Below, in pieces: positions 1-8,490 of a DNA stretch of 31,935 bases. The stretch lies in assembly GCA_964652155.1 (NCBI GenBank), contig CAZZBK010000065.1:1-31935 (forward strand). The letters run 5' to 3'. The stretch's first letter is position 1. The number at the start of each line of letters is the position of its first letter. The stretch comes from CAZZBK01 sp964652155 (GTDB taxonomy: Bacteria; Planctomycetota; Planctomycetia; Pirellulales; PNKZ01). The notes under the pieces are model-generated. The model saw nothing but the letters and a program-made list of their open reading frames with translations, was not told the origin of the DNA and did no database searches. Both the position numbers and the translations under genes were made by a program.

Positions 1-57
1 AATGATGCCCTTGATGCCAGATCCTACGATTGACCAACTTTGCAGACGCTCACACGC
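1..57 (-). pseudogene. ISKra4-like transposase fragment at window edge
   Basis: Read on the minus strand, these bases translate in one frame as CERLQSWSIVGSGIKGII, which resembles the W-x-IGSG-x-(V/I)-EG stretch of ISKra4-family transposases. Bases 1-57 match the reverse complement of the relic ending at 27816 almost throughout, and several of the differences are synonymous or conservative in this frame (V/I, K/Q, R/H). The match stops after base 57, so this is a short remnant cut by the window edge. The family assignment is inferred from a short motif. Bases 58-223 show no gene. Confidence 0.4.
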
Positions 58-223
58 CTCGTCGGCTTGGCCCCAAGGGGCTGTGCTCGGTCGCTAATCC
101 ATGACACCGCGTCGACTTACGACGAAATATCTCATAAACAACCGATACTTTTTGCGCGGGGCGTGGTTATGATAGGAATGGGCTGCGTCGTTCCGCCTCT
201 CACCGTTACCGCCCCGGGCTGCT

Positions 224-1987
224 ATGGCTACCTCTGTCGACCCTGCGTCGCTTGTTGAACCGGTTCTGATTCCCGACGCGCCGCGCGATGCGAGTCGTCC
301 GCGCCGCCCAGCGTGGATTCGCCGCGCAGCGGTGTTGCTGACGTTGCTCGTGCTGGGCTCGCTGAGCCTGTGGTACGCCTCGACCCATGCGCAGGGTTGG
401 TTCAGCGCGGCACCCGACACGCGGGTGCTCACGCAACGGGTTGTGCGTGGCGATCTGCTCATCACGGTGGTCGAAGACGGCAATGTCGAAAGCGCCGCCA
501 ATGTCGATTTGAAGTGCGAAGTCACCGGCGGCAGCGTCATTCTGTGGATTGTCCCCGACGGCAGCTTCGTGAAAAAGGGGGACAAGATCGTCGAACTCGA
601 CCCCTCGCCGATCGACGAACAAATCAATCAACAAACGATCGTGGTCGAGCGCGCTCGGGCCACGCTCATCCAGGCCGAGAAAGAATTCTCGGCCGCCGAG
701 ATCAGCGTCAAGGAATACATCGACGGCACGTACCTCAAAGACCTCGCCGCCTCGGAAGCCCAGATCAAGATTGCGCTCGAAAACCAGCGGAGCGCCGAGA
801 ACACGCTGTTGCACACCGAGCGGATGGCCCGCAAAGGGTACGTCACATCGCTGCAACTCGAGTCGCAACGCTTCGCCGTCGAGCGCTCGAAACTCGATCG
901 CAGCGCGGCCGAGCAGGTCCGGCACGTGCTCGAAACGTACACCAAACCGAAGATGTTTGAAGACTTGAAGAGCAAACGCGACAGCAGCGAGGCCCGGGTC
1001 CGCAGCGAGACCGCCGCCCTCGAACTCGAACGACAACGGCTCGAACGACTCAAAACACAGCGCGACAAATGCCTGATCTATGCTCCGCAAGACGGCATGG
1101 TGATCTACGCCAACGACTCGTCGAGCAGCCGCGGTTCGTCCTCCAGCGTCAAGGTCGAAGAGGGGGCCGGCGTACGCGAGCGGCAAACGCTCATCCGCCT
1201 GCCCGATCTGAGCCAAATGCAAGTCAGGACCCTCGTGCATGAGTCCAAAATCGAGTTCCTGCGAGTGGGCCTCCCCACGCACATCAAGTTTCAGGACCGC
1301 GAGTACAAGGGGCGCGTCAAGTTCGTCGCCAACCAGCCCGAGCCCGGCAGCTTCTTCTCGGCCAACGTGAAAGAATACGCCGCGCAAGTCCTAATCTTGG
1401 GCGAGGTGCAAGACCTGCGGCCGGGCATGACCGCCGAGATCGAGGTGCTCGTCGATCACCTGCACGACGTGCTCAGCGTCCCCGTGCAGGCCGTTGTCGA
1501 ACAAGGCACGCGCCGCTTCTGCTGGGTCAAGAACGGCGCGCTCATCGAGCGTCGCCCGGTCGTCACCGGCGCCACCAACAACGAGCGGATCGTCATCAAG
1601 GACGGACTGACCGAAGATGACAACGTGATCCTCAACCCACGGGCCGTTGTCAACGAAGCGCGCCAACAAGAACAGCACTACGTCGAGCAGCAGGTCGACG
1701 CCAAGCAGAAGTTTGGCGAGACCGCCCCGGCCGCCGCTCCCGGCGGCGAGCAAGGCAAATCTGGGGCCAGCTCCAAGGGGAGCATGCCCAACTTCAGCGA
1801 CCTCGACAAAAACGGCGACCAAAAGATCACGCGCGACGAAGTCGCCGACAACGAGCGGCTCGCGGGCAGCTTCGATCGCATCGACAGCAACAGCGACGCC
1901 GCCATCACGGCCAGCGAGTGGTCGGCCTTTCGGGCCCGCGTGCAGAGCATGCTCAAGCAGCAACAGCCCACCCCGTCCGCTCCCTAA
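224..1987 (+). CDS. HlyD/RND-type periplasmic adaptor with C-terminal EF-hand pair
   Basis: This 587-residue membrane-fusion (adaptor) protein would link an inner-membrane exporter to the outer envelope. It has one N-terminal membrane anchor (about residues 35-51), a barrel-sandwich half beginning near residue 70 (RVVRGDLLITVVEDGNVES), a long charged coiled-coil hairpin (about 130-290), the returning half (CLIYAPQDGMVIYA), and a beta-barrel and membrane-proximal region up to about residue 480. The C-terminus adds two canonical calcium-binding EF-hand loops, DKNGDQKITRDE (528-539) and DSNSDAAITASE (554-565), after an Ala/Gly/Ser-rich linker. EF-hands are not part of ordinary HlyD or AcrA proteins. 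No exporter gene follows: the next gene is a different kind of membrane protein 446 bp away, so the partner must lie elsewhere or upstream. The ATG start fits the anchor position. Confidence 0.85.
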   Translation: MATSVDPASLVEPVLIPDAPRDASRPRRPAWIRRAAVLLTLLVLGSLSLWYASTHAQGWFSAAPDTRVLTQRVVRGDLLITVVEDGNVESAANVDLKCEVTGGSVILWIVPDGSFVKKGDKIVELDPSPIDEQINQQTIVVERARATLIQAEKEFSAAEISVKEYIDGTYLKDLAASEAQIKIALENQRSAENTLLHTERMARKGYVTSLQLESQRFAVERSKLDRSAAEQVRHVLETYTKPKMFEDLKSKRDSSEARVRSETAALELERQRLERLKTQRDKCLIYAPQDGMVIYANDSSSSRGSSSSVKVEEGAGVRERQTLIRLPDLSQMQVRTLVHESKIEFLRVGLPTHIKFQDREYKGRVKFVANQPEPGSFFSANVKEYAAQVLILGEVQDLRPGMTAEIEVLVDHLHDVLSVPVQAVVEQGTRRFCWVKNGALIERRPVVTGATNNERIVIKDGLTEDDNVILNPRAVVNEARQQEQHYVEQQVDAKQKFGETAPAAAPGGEQGKSGASSKGSMPNFSDLDKNGDQKITRDEVADNERLAGSFDRIDSNSDAAITASEWSAFRARVQSMLKQQQPTPSAP

Positions 1988-2088
1988 GCTGCCCCTCTGC
2001 TCCCTCCCTGGCCGCCTGACGCGCAGCAGAGCGCGTGACGATGGGAGTTCGATTGACTATGCGACGAATCGCCACGGCAGGAAGAGTC

Positions 2089-2274
2089 GCCGCAAAGAAC
2101 ACAAGGCGACACTAAACAGGACCAGAATCGATTGACTGAGGGCATCATGCGATGCGTGAAAAGGGTGCTGTAGTTGTCCGATGTGATGTCGTTCTCGTCA
2201 CCGCCGGCTCGACCTTCACACGTTTCCGACGCAGACCCTCCGCCATTTTTGTGTCGCTTTGCGATCTTTGCGGC
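2089..2274. repeat. Imperfect inverted repeat, arms 2089-2116 and 2247-2274
   Basis: The left arm contains GCCGCAAAGAACACAAGGCG. The reverse complement of the right arm contains GCCGCAAAGATCGCAAAGCG. The arms agree at roughly 24 of 28 positions and are separated by 130 nt. CGCAAAG-type sequences of this kind are dispersed in many bacterial genomes, so two opposed copies of one dispersed repeat are more likely than one long hairpin. Confidence 0.5.
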
Positions 2275-2340
2275 TATTGATCCTCAGGCCATTACGTTCC
2301 CAGGCCCCGCAGCGGGAGTCCTGAAATCCAGGCCTCGGGT
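2274..2340. repeat. Dispersed repeat related to 26442-26509
   Basis: CTATTGATCCTCAG (2274-2287) is identical to the reverse complement of 26496-26509. The 30 nt at 2311-2340, beginning AGCGGGAGTCC, match 26442-26471 at 25 of 30 positions. Both pieces occurring at both loci points to one palindromic intergenic repeat family. Confidence 0.5.
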
Positions 2341-2356
2341 GGTTATGGCAGAGCGC

Positions 2357-2386
2357 GTGACGCGATCCGATTTGGCAGGCTATACT
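2357..2386 (+). promoter_or_regulatory. Candidate sigma70-type promoter for the giant membrane protein
   Basis: GTGACG (2357-2362) and TATACT (2381-2386) are separated by 18 bp. Transcription would begin near 2393, giving a leader of about 40 nt before the chosen ATG. The -10 is strong and the -35 is moderate. Confidence 0.4.
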
Positions 2387-2433
2387 GTCTGCATGGGAGA
2401 CTCACTCACCACACTGGGGTAGGCTTGCCCGAG

Positions 2434-5400
2434 ATGGAAATACTCTGCGCTCTTGCCTTTGCCCTGGGAGTCATCACGCTCGTTGGCCACGGCATTTGGG
2501 TCTTGCTGGCGACCATCTTCGGCGGCGGTCAACCGTCGAAGCCAACGATCAACGCCACGGCAAACCGTTGTCCGTTGTGTGATGCCCCCTTGCCGGGCAC
2601 GTCGAGAGCGTGCCGCGATTGTGGCTGGCCCGAGGCGCGCAGCGGTCCGCGACAAACCGCCGCCGGTGTGCAATCGCTCCAGCAAAAACTTGTCCATCTG
2701 CATAACGTTGGCCTGATCGACGCCGCAACCTTCGCGCGGCTCGACGAGACACTGCGAGCCGAGCAAATGCGCCTGCGGCCTGCCGCGCCAACCGCTCCGC
2801 AGCGGGTCGAGCCGCCGCACGTCGCCGAAGCGGAGGTCATCGAGGCCGTGCTGGTCGACGTGGAACCAACCGTTGAACCGCCGCGCGCCGCCGAGTCGGC
2901 GACGGATGTGGGGCGCGACGTTCGCGAGCGGACCGAGCAATATGCCCAGCAGCGCCGCGCGGCCGCGGCAGTCGTCGCTCCGCCGCCGGTCGTCGAGCCC
3001 AGCAAGCCCTGGTCGGAACTGTTCGCGTCGTTCATGGAAGACAAGAACATCCGCTGGGGCGAGATCGTTGGCGGACTGCTCATCGTCGGCTCGTCGATCG
3101 CGCTCGTGATCAGTTTCTGGAGCCAGATCGCCGAGCGGCCGTTCCTCAAGTTCTTCGTGTTCAATGGCGTGACCGCCGCACTCTTCGCGCTTGGCTATTA
3201 CATCCATCGACATTGGAAGCTCGCCACGACCAGCGCGGGACTGATGCTCATTGCGACGTTGCTCGTCCCTTTGAACTTTCTCGCTCTGGCCGCATTCACC
3301 AGCAACGAACGTTCGCTCGACACGCTGTCGCTCGTGGGCGAGGCGGCCTCGATCGGCATCTTCTCGTTCCTGGTCTGGCTCACCGGACAGATCATGAACC
3401 CCCGCTCGTCGATCGCTTGGGGGGTCGGTGTCGTCGGCTGCTCGGTGAGTCAACTGCTGATCCGCCGACTGGTGCACCCCGCAGGGCCCACGCACCTATT
3501 GCTCGCGGCGGCCTTGTTGCCGCTGGGTATCTACCTGCCCACGCTGTACGTCGGCGCGAGACGCGCCGTCCGCGGAGAAGTGTTCGACGCGGCGGTTGTG
3601 CATGGGCTGTTCAAGCTGCTGGGGGTCGTCAGCTTTGCGGCGCTCACGGCGCTCGCCTTGCTCGTCTTCAAGAGCGAACGCTCGCTGTTCGAGCTGCGCG
3701 AGCTCGCGCCGCTATTAACCCTGCTCGCCACACCGTCGCTCGCCGTGGGCTGCATCGTCTGGCAACGCTTGACGAACCCGAGCGACACCGCCACGCGGGT
3801 CGTGGGGACGTCGCTGGCCGTGGCCGGCGGGGGAGTGATGCTGGGGGCGATCGTGCTGGCCTGGCCCGAGCCGCTCGTGCTCGACCTCGTGGCGATTGTC
3901 GACTTTGCGATCCTGACGCTCGTGGCCTGGCGGTTTGCCATGCCGGCCGCGCATGCCTTTGCCGCCTTGGCAATCGTCGCCGCGTATGTCGTCACGCTCG
4001 CGGTCATGCGCGAGCACGTCACGTGGCGCTCGCACGATCCGGTCGCGCTTCTCAACTCATTCTGCTCGGCCCTCACCGGCACGCTGCTCACTCCGCTCTT
4101 CGTGCTGCTCGCCGCGGCGGCTGGACTGTGGTCGCGCGCCAAGTGCTTGGGCGAGGCCAAGGCTTACGGTCTGATCGCGGCGGTCACGGCGCTCGCGAGC
4201 ATCACGCTCGTCTCGCTCTACGGCTTCGGGCGCCTCGACGACGGCGGCGCCACCTGGGTCTACGCGCTCTACGCCCTGGGATCGCTCATCGCGGCGCGGT
4301 TCGTCCATCGCAGCGCGGTCGCCTGGCTCGGCAGCGCCTTGCTCGCCGCGGCACTCGCTCAAGGGACCCTCTTTGCCTATCGCCCTGAAGGCTGGCATCT
4401 GGCAACCGCCGCCCTCGTCGCGGCACTCGCCCATGCGGCGCTCATGACCCTCGGCGGAGCACTCGCCCGCTGGCGGCTCGACCCGCCGCTGCTCAGCGTG
4501 ACTCGGGCCATCGAGCCATCCGCATTCATCAGCCTGGCGCTGGCGGTCGTGCTGCTCGCCTACGATGTCGCCGCGCTGAACACGGGCTCCGCCTACTTGG
4601 CGGCCTGGGGCTGGAGCGCCATCGCGCTGCTCGCCAGTCTGGCGCAGCGTGACGCGCGGCTGTTCACCGTGGCCCACGGGGGAGTCACGGCGGCGGTCGT
4701 GTTAAGTGTCGTGCAGGTGTTTGCCTGGAAGGACTCGACACTCGTCGGACGCAACTTATGGTGGCATCCGCTCGTCGATCAAACGCTCATCATCGCGCTC
4801 GCCTTGCTCGGTGTGCTGGCGGCGGTGTTGAGACGCTTGGCTCAGGAACGGCTGGCAGAGTCGTCTGCTTGGCGGAGCGTGTTGTTTCCACCCTGGCCCA
4901 GTGTCGACCGCGTGACGACCGACGTGACGGTCGTGGCCCAAGCGTGCATGGCGCTCGTCGTCGCCGCGCCGGTCGTGGCGTTCGAGCTGTCCCGTCGTGG
5001 AGCGGTGAGCAACCTCGACGCGCTGGTCTGGTCGAGCTGGACGCCCGACGCGGTGGGTTGGCCCGCCGCTTTGGCTTTCGCGAGCTGCTTGGCGGCCCTT
5101 GTGGCCTTGAGCCGCGAACGACCTGCGATCCATCATGCCGCGGCGACGGTGGGAGTGCTGTTCACTGGTTGCTTGTGGCTCGCGGCGAGCCAGCCCAGTT
5201 GCGGCGCGTCGACCTTGCGCTGGTCGGCCGCGGCGTTCTTGCTGCTCGGCGCGGTCGTGAGCTGGAATCGACACCAGCTCGCCGCGTACTTCCAACTCTG
5301 CGGCTGGGAAGGGGGCGCGTTCGATCATGGGCTCTCCCGCGGGGCGCGTCGCGCCGTGCTGTTGATGCTCCCCATCGCCACAATCATCGGCCTCACGCTG

Positions 5401-8325
5401 GTCCGAACCGGCTTGGAAATCGACGGCGAGATGCTGCACGATGTCGGCAGCGATTCGTTCTTCGCTCGCATCGGCCGCGAGGCCTCGTACCTCTCGCCGC
5501 TGTGCGCCATCATCGTGGTCCTGGTCGGTTACGCGATCCGTGAGCGGCATGGGGCGTACGCCCTCGGCGGCGGTTTGACCGTCGTGCTCACCACCTCGCT
5601 GGCTTATATGCTAGGGCAGATCGGCTCGACGCAGAGCGATTGGTCGCAGTGGATCGAGTTCGGGCAGTTCAACGCCGGCATGGCTGCCAGCTACGCGATG
5701 CTTTGGTACGCCTGGCTGCGATGGCAACACCGTCACGATGACTCGCCGCTGGAGCCATTGAACCCGTGGTTGAGTGTGCAGCTTGTCATCGTCGCGTCCT
5801 TCCTGCTGTTTTACAGCCTTGTGACGGGATTAAAATTGCTCGAGCTCGTGACCCCCGTTGCGGGTGCGCTGGCCGCGACCGTCGGCGTGCGCGGCCTCGC
5901 GGTGTGGTTGCTCGCCTCGTCGGCACTCTTACAACCGTGGGGCCTGACTCGCCACGCCCGCTCGTTGACCGCGACGACGTTGAGCCTGCTGGGCGGCAGT
6001 ACCCTGCTCGCCGCGCAGCTCACGGCTTGGGTGTCATGGGGCTACCTCGCATGGATCATCGGCTTGGCGCTGAGCGGCGCGGCGGTGTTGGCCCTGGCAT
6101 GGCGCTCGATCACGCCGCATCGAGCGGCGGTTACGCTCAACACGCTGTGGATCATCGCCCTGCTCTGGCTCGTCTCGTTCGTCGCGATCTTTAACCGCGA
6201 TCCGCACGTCAACGATTGGGCGATGATTGCCGCGGCCGGGTGTTGGTTGCTGATGTCGGCACTCGCCTGCTGGTCGCTCAGGCGACGCTTCGTGTATTTG
6301 GCGGCCGGCCTGTTCTATTATCTGGCCATCCTGTTTCACGAGTTCGTGCTCGACACGCTGCTGCAATTCGTTGGCCCTTCGAACCTCGTGGTCTGGCTGC
6401 TGGGCGCGGGGTTGGTGCCGGTCGTGTTCTCGTGGTGGTTTGAGGTCCGCTGGCGACCCACGCGCACGCAGGCACCGGCTCGCGGCGGACTCGCGTTTCA
6501 TCGGCTCGCATCCTGGGGCTCGCTCGCCCTGTTGTTGTTCATCGCCCTGGGGCACGTCGTGTCGGATCGGTCTTGGGAGCGGCACGAGTGGTCGAGCGTG
6601 TTCGTCTGGAGTGGCTGGGCCAGCGTGTGCGCGGGGCTCGTGTTGCAACTGTGGGATCCAAGGGCACGCGGGGTCATGTTCGCGCTGTACCTCTCGGGCG
6701 TCGCGGCGATCGGCTTGGCGATCGGACAAATCGAACTGCGGCCAGAAATGACGCACTGGCTGCTCACCAGCCTGCTGGCCGCCTATGCGATCCTCACGAG
6801 TTATTTGTGGAGCCGACGCGCCGAGCTGCTCGCGTTTGCTCAGCGCGTGGGCATCGAGCCCGCGAGTGATGACCCGCTGCTGGGCATGTCGTGGCTGCTC
6901 CCGCTGAACGTGCTCATGGCGCTGGGGGTCATCGCGAGCGCCTTCTCGCTCGACCTGCGATTGGACGAGCAGGCGCTGCGGATCATGTCGGGCAAGGCGG
7001 CCGTGTTGCAGGTCGTGACCCTTGCCCTGCTGGCGCGAGGCGCACGCCGCTCGCTGTTGCAACGGCTGACCCTGTGCGTCGGCGTGCTCGGCGCGGTGGC
7101 CTGGGGTTGGGCCTGGCCCGACCCACACATCGAAGCGCCATGGATCCATCGCACGGTCATCGTGCTCGCCGTGCTCGTCGTGGCGATGATTGTCTACGGG
7201 CTCGGGCTCGCCAAGTTGCTGAAGCATGAGAACGATTGGACCCGCGCGGCTCAGGCGTTGGTTCCCACACTGTTCGGGCTCAGTCTGTTATCGATTGCGG
7301 TCGTGCTTGGGAGTGAAATCTACCGTACATCACACGACTTGCCGGTGGTCATGCGCCCGGCGGCGATTGGCGCGGTGGCGGCGGCATTGGCCTTGCTCGT
7401 GGCCGCGTCGCTCGTAGCGGCACTCGTGCCGGGACGCGATCCGTTTCAGCTCAGCGAACGGGGACGCACGGCCTATGTGTACGCGGCCGAGGGATTGCTC
7501 GTGCTGCTCTTCACCCACATTCGGCTCAGCATGCCCTGGCTGTTCCACGGCTTCTTCAGCCAATTCTGGCCGCTGATCGTGATGGCGATCGCGTTTGTCG
7601 GCGTCGGGCTCGGCGAGGTGTTTAGGCGACAGGGGCGGCGCGTCTTGGCCGAACCGCTCGAACGAACCGGCGCACTCATGCCCCTGCTCCCCGTGCTCGG
7701 GTTTTGGGTCGTCGGCTATCGGGTGAATTACTCGGGCGTGCTGCTCGTTGTCGGCGCGTTGTATGGCGTGCTGGCCATGATGCGCAAGAGCTTTGCTTTC
7801 AGCATCCTCGCAGCGCTCGCGGCCAACGGCGGACTGTGGTACCTGCTGCAAAATAGCGAGGGGTACGGGCTCGCCGAGCATCCGCAGCTATGGCTCATTC
7901 CGCCGGCTCTTTGCGTGCTCGTGGCCGCGTATCTGAACCGCTCGCGGCTCAGCGATGAGCAAATGACGATGCTCCGTTACCTGACCAGCACGACGATCTA
8001 TGCCTCGTCGACGGCCGACATCTTCCTCAAGGGAGTAAGCCAATCGCCGTATTTGCCGCTGGTGCTTGGCGGCCTGGCGATCGTCGGCGTGCTCGCGGGC
8101 ATTGTGCTGCGCGTGCGCGCGTTCCTGTTCCTGGGCGCGTCGTTCCTGGTGCTCTCGCTGTTCACGATCATCTGGTACGCGGCGGTCGACTTGCAGCAAA
8201 CCTGGTTGTGGGCCGCCTCGGGCATCGTCACCGGCATTGCGATTATCGCCGTGTTCGCCGTGTTCGAGAAGAAACGAGACGACGTGCTCCGCATGCTCGA
8301 CGAGCTCAAACGCTGGAAAGCGTAA
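2434..8325 (+). CDS. Giant polytopic membrane protein with N-terminal zinc ribbon
   Basis: The predicted protein has about 1,963 residues. It begins with one hydrophobic segment (about residues 5-30), followed by a four-cysteine zinc ribbon (Cys46, 49, 60, 63; C-x2-C-x10-C-x2-C), a short helical stretch resembling a SHOCT-type module (VGLIDAATFARLDETL), and a Pro/Ala/Val-rich linker. From about residue 210 to the end it is an almost unbroken series of hydrophobic helices; by eye there are several dozen. It ends in a short basic tail. The segment KNIRWGEIVGGLLIVGSSIA before the first long helix run is reminiscent of DUF2157/DUF2339-like membrane proteins, an inference from memory. ATG 2434 is preferred because GGGGTAGG (2416-2423) lies about 10 nt upstream; an in-frame TTG at 2425 lies too close to it. 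Function is unknown. The gene stands alone and converges on the LPS-transport cluster. Confidence 0.85.
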   Translation: MEILCALAFALGVITLVGHGIWVLLATIFGGGQPSKPTINATANRCPLCDAPLPGTSRACRDCGWPEARSGPRQTAAGVQSLQQKLVHLHNVGLIDAATFARLDETLRAEQMRLRPAAPTAPQRVEPPHVAEAEVIEAVLVDVEPTVEPPRAAESATDVGRDVRERTEQYAQQRRAAAAVVAPPPVVEPSKPWSELFASFMEDKNIRWGEIVGGLLIVGSSIALVISFWSQIAERPFLKFFVFNGVTAALFALGYYIHRHWKLATTSAGLMLIATLLVPLNFLALAAFTSNERSLDTLSLVGEAASIGIFSFLVWLTGQIMNPRSSIAWGVGVVGCSVSQLLIRRLVHPAGPTHLLLAAALLPLGIYLPTLYVGARRAVRGEVFDAAVVHGLFKLLGVVSFAALTALALLVFKSERSLFELRELAPLLTLLATPSLAVGCIVWQRLTNPSDTATRVVGTSLAVAGGGVMLGAIVLAWPEPLVLDLVAIVDFAILTLVAWRFAMPAAHAFAALAIVAAYVVTLAVMREHVTWRSHDPVALLNSFCSALTGTLLTPLFVLLAAAAGLWSRAKCLGEAKAYGLIAAVTALASITLVSLYGFGRLDDGGATWVYALYALGSLIAARFVHRSAVAWLGSALLAAALAQGTLFAYRPEGWHLATAALVAALAHAALMTLGGALARWRLDPPLLSVTRAIEPSAFISLALAVVLLAYDVAALNTGSAYLAAWGWSAIALLASLAQRDARLFTVAHGGVTAAVVLSVVQVFAWKDSTLVGRNLWWHPLVDQTLIIALALLGVLAAVLRRLAQERLAESSAWRSVLFPPWPSVDRVTTDVTVVAQACMALVVAAPVVAFELSRRGAVSNLDALVWSSWTPDAVGWPAALAFASCLAALVALSRERPAIHHAAATVGVLFTGCLWLAASQPSCGASTLRWSAAAFLLLGAVVSWNRHQLAAYFQLCGWEGGAFDHGLSRGARRAVLLMLPIATIIGLTLVRTGLEIDGEMLHDVGSDSFFARIGREASYLSPLCAIIVVLVGYAIRERHGAYALGGGLTVVLTTSLAYMLGQIGSTQSDWSQWIEFGQFNAGMAASYAMLWYAWLRWQHRHDDSPLEPLNPWLSVQLVIVASFLLFYSLVTGLKLLELVTPVAGALAATVGVRGLAVWLLASSALLQPWGLTRHARSLTATTLSLLGGSTLLAAQLTAWVSWGYLAWIIGLALSGAAVLALAWRSITPHRAAVTLNTLWIIALLWLVSFVAIFNRDPHVNDWAMIAAAGCWLLMSALACWSLRRRFVYLAAGLFYYLAILFHEFVLDTLLQFVGPSNLVVWLLGAGLVPVVFSWWFEVRWRPTRTQAPARGGLAFHRLASWGSLALLLFIALGHVVSDRSWERHEWSSVFVWSGWASVCAGLVLQLWDPRARGVMFALYLSGVAAIGLAIGQIELRPEMTHWLLTSLLAAYAILTSYLWSRRAELLAFAQRVGIEPASDDPLLGMSWLLPLNVLMALGVIASAFSLDLRLDEQALRIMSGKAAVLQVVTLALLARGARRSLLQRLTLCVGVLGAVAWGWAWPDPHIEAPWIHRTVIVLAVLVVAMIVYGLGLAKLLKHENDWTRAAQALVPTLFGLSLLSIAVVLGSEIYRTSHDLPVVMRPAAIGAVAAALALLVAASLVAALVPGRDPFQLSERGRTAYVYAAEGLLVLLFTHIRLSMPWLFHGFFSQFWPLIVMAIAFVGVGLGEVFRRQGRRVLAEPLERTGALMPLLPVLGFWVVGYRVNYSGVLLVVGALYGVLAMMRKSFAFSILAALAANGGLWYLLQNSEGYGLAEHPQLWLIPPALCVLVAAYLNRSRLSDEQMTMLRYLTSTTIYASSTADIFLKGVSQSPYLPLVLGGLAIVGVLAGIVLRVRAFLFLGASFLVLSLFTIIWYAAVDLQQTWLWAASGIVTGIAIIAVFAVFEKKRDDVLRMLDELKRWKA

Positions 8326-8365
8326 GGCACACATGAGCGACACGATTGTCCGAGCTAAAGTTGAA

Positions 8366-8460
8366 GGGTGGCTGGTGTTTTGCGCAGCAAAACCCGGCTC
8401 ACTTCGAGGCAGTGTCACAGATCACTCGTCGGGTGTTGCTGCGCAAAACACCAGCCACCC
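8366..8460. repeat. 95-nt palindromic intergenic element, copy 1
   Basis: The 30-nt arms 8366-8395 and 8431-8460 are inverted repeats with one mismatch, beginning GGGTGGCTGG and ending CCAGCCACCC. Each arm also contains its own small hairpin (TTTTGCGCAGCAAAA on the left). The 35-nt loop contains CTCACTTCGAGGC and a CACT/AGTG pairing. A second copy lies at 27824-27919. This copy sits between two convergent genes, so it may also end transcription from both sides. Confidence 0.85.
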
Positions 8461-8490
8461 ACTACGGTGACGTACACAGCGAGAGTACCT

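Larger units (their letters stand above)
1988..2433. other. Gene-free stretch holding repeat fragments and a promoter
   Basis: No credible coding region was found on either strand. The stretch contains an imperfect long inverted repeat (2089-2116 with 2247-2274), two segments shared with the hairpin region near 26440-26509, and a likely promoter immediately before the giant membrane-protein gene. No clear intrinsic terminator follows the adaptor gene. Confidence 0.6.

Noticed and set aside
206..1387. 393-codon open frame on the minus strand
   Set aside because: Antisense to a clear HlyD/RND-type adaptor. The translation lacks any domain and is typical of antisense shadows.
3213..4388. 391-codon plus-strand frame inside the giant membrane-protein gene
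   Set aside because: Arg/Ala/Gly-rich out-of-frame reading of hydrophobic codons. The overlapping frame has continuous transmembrane helices.
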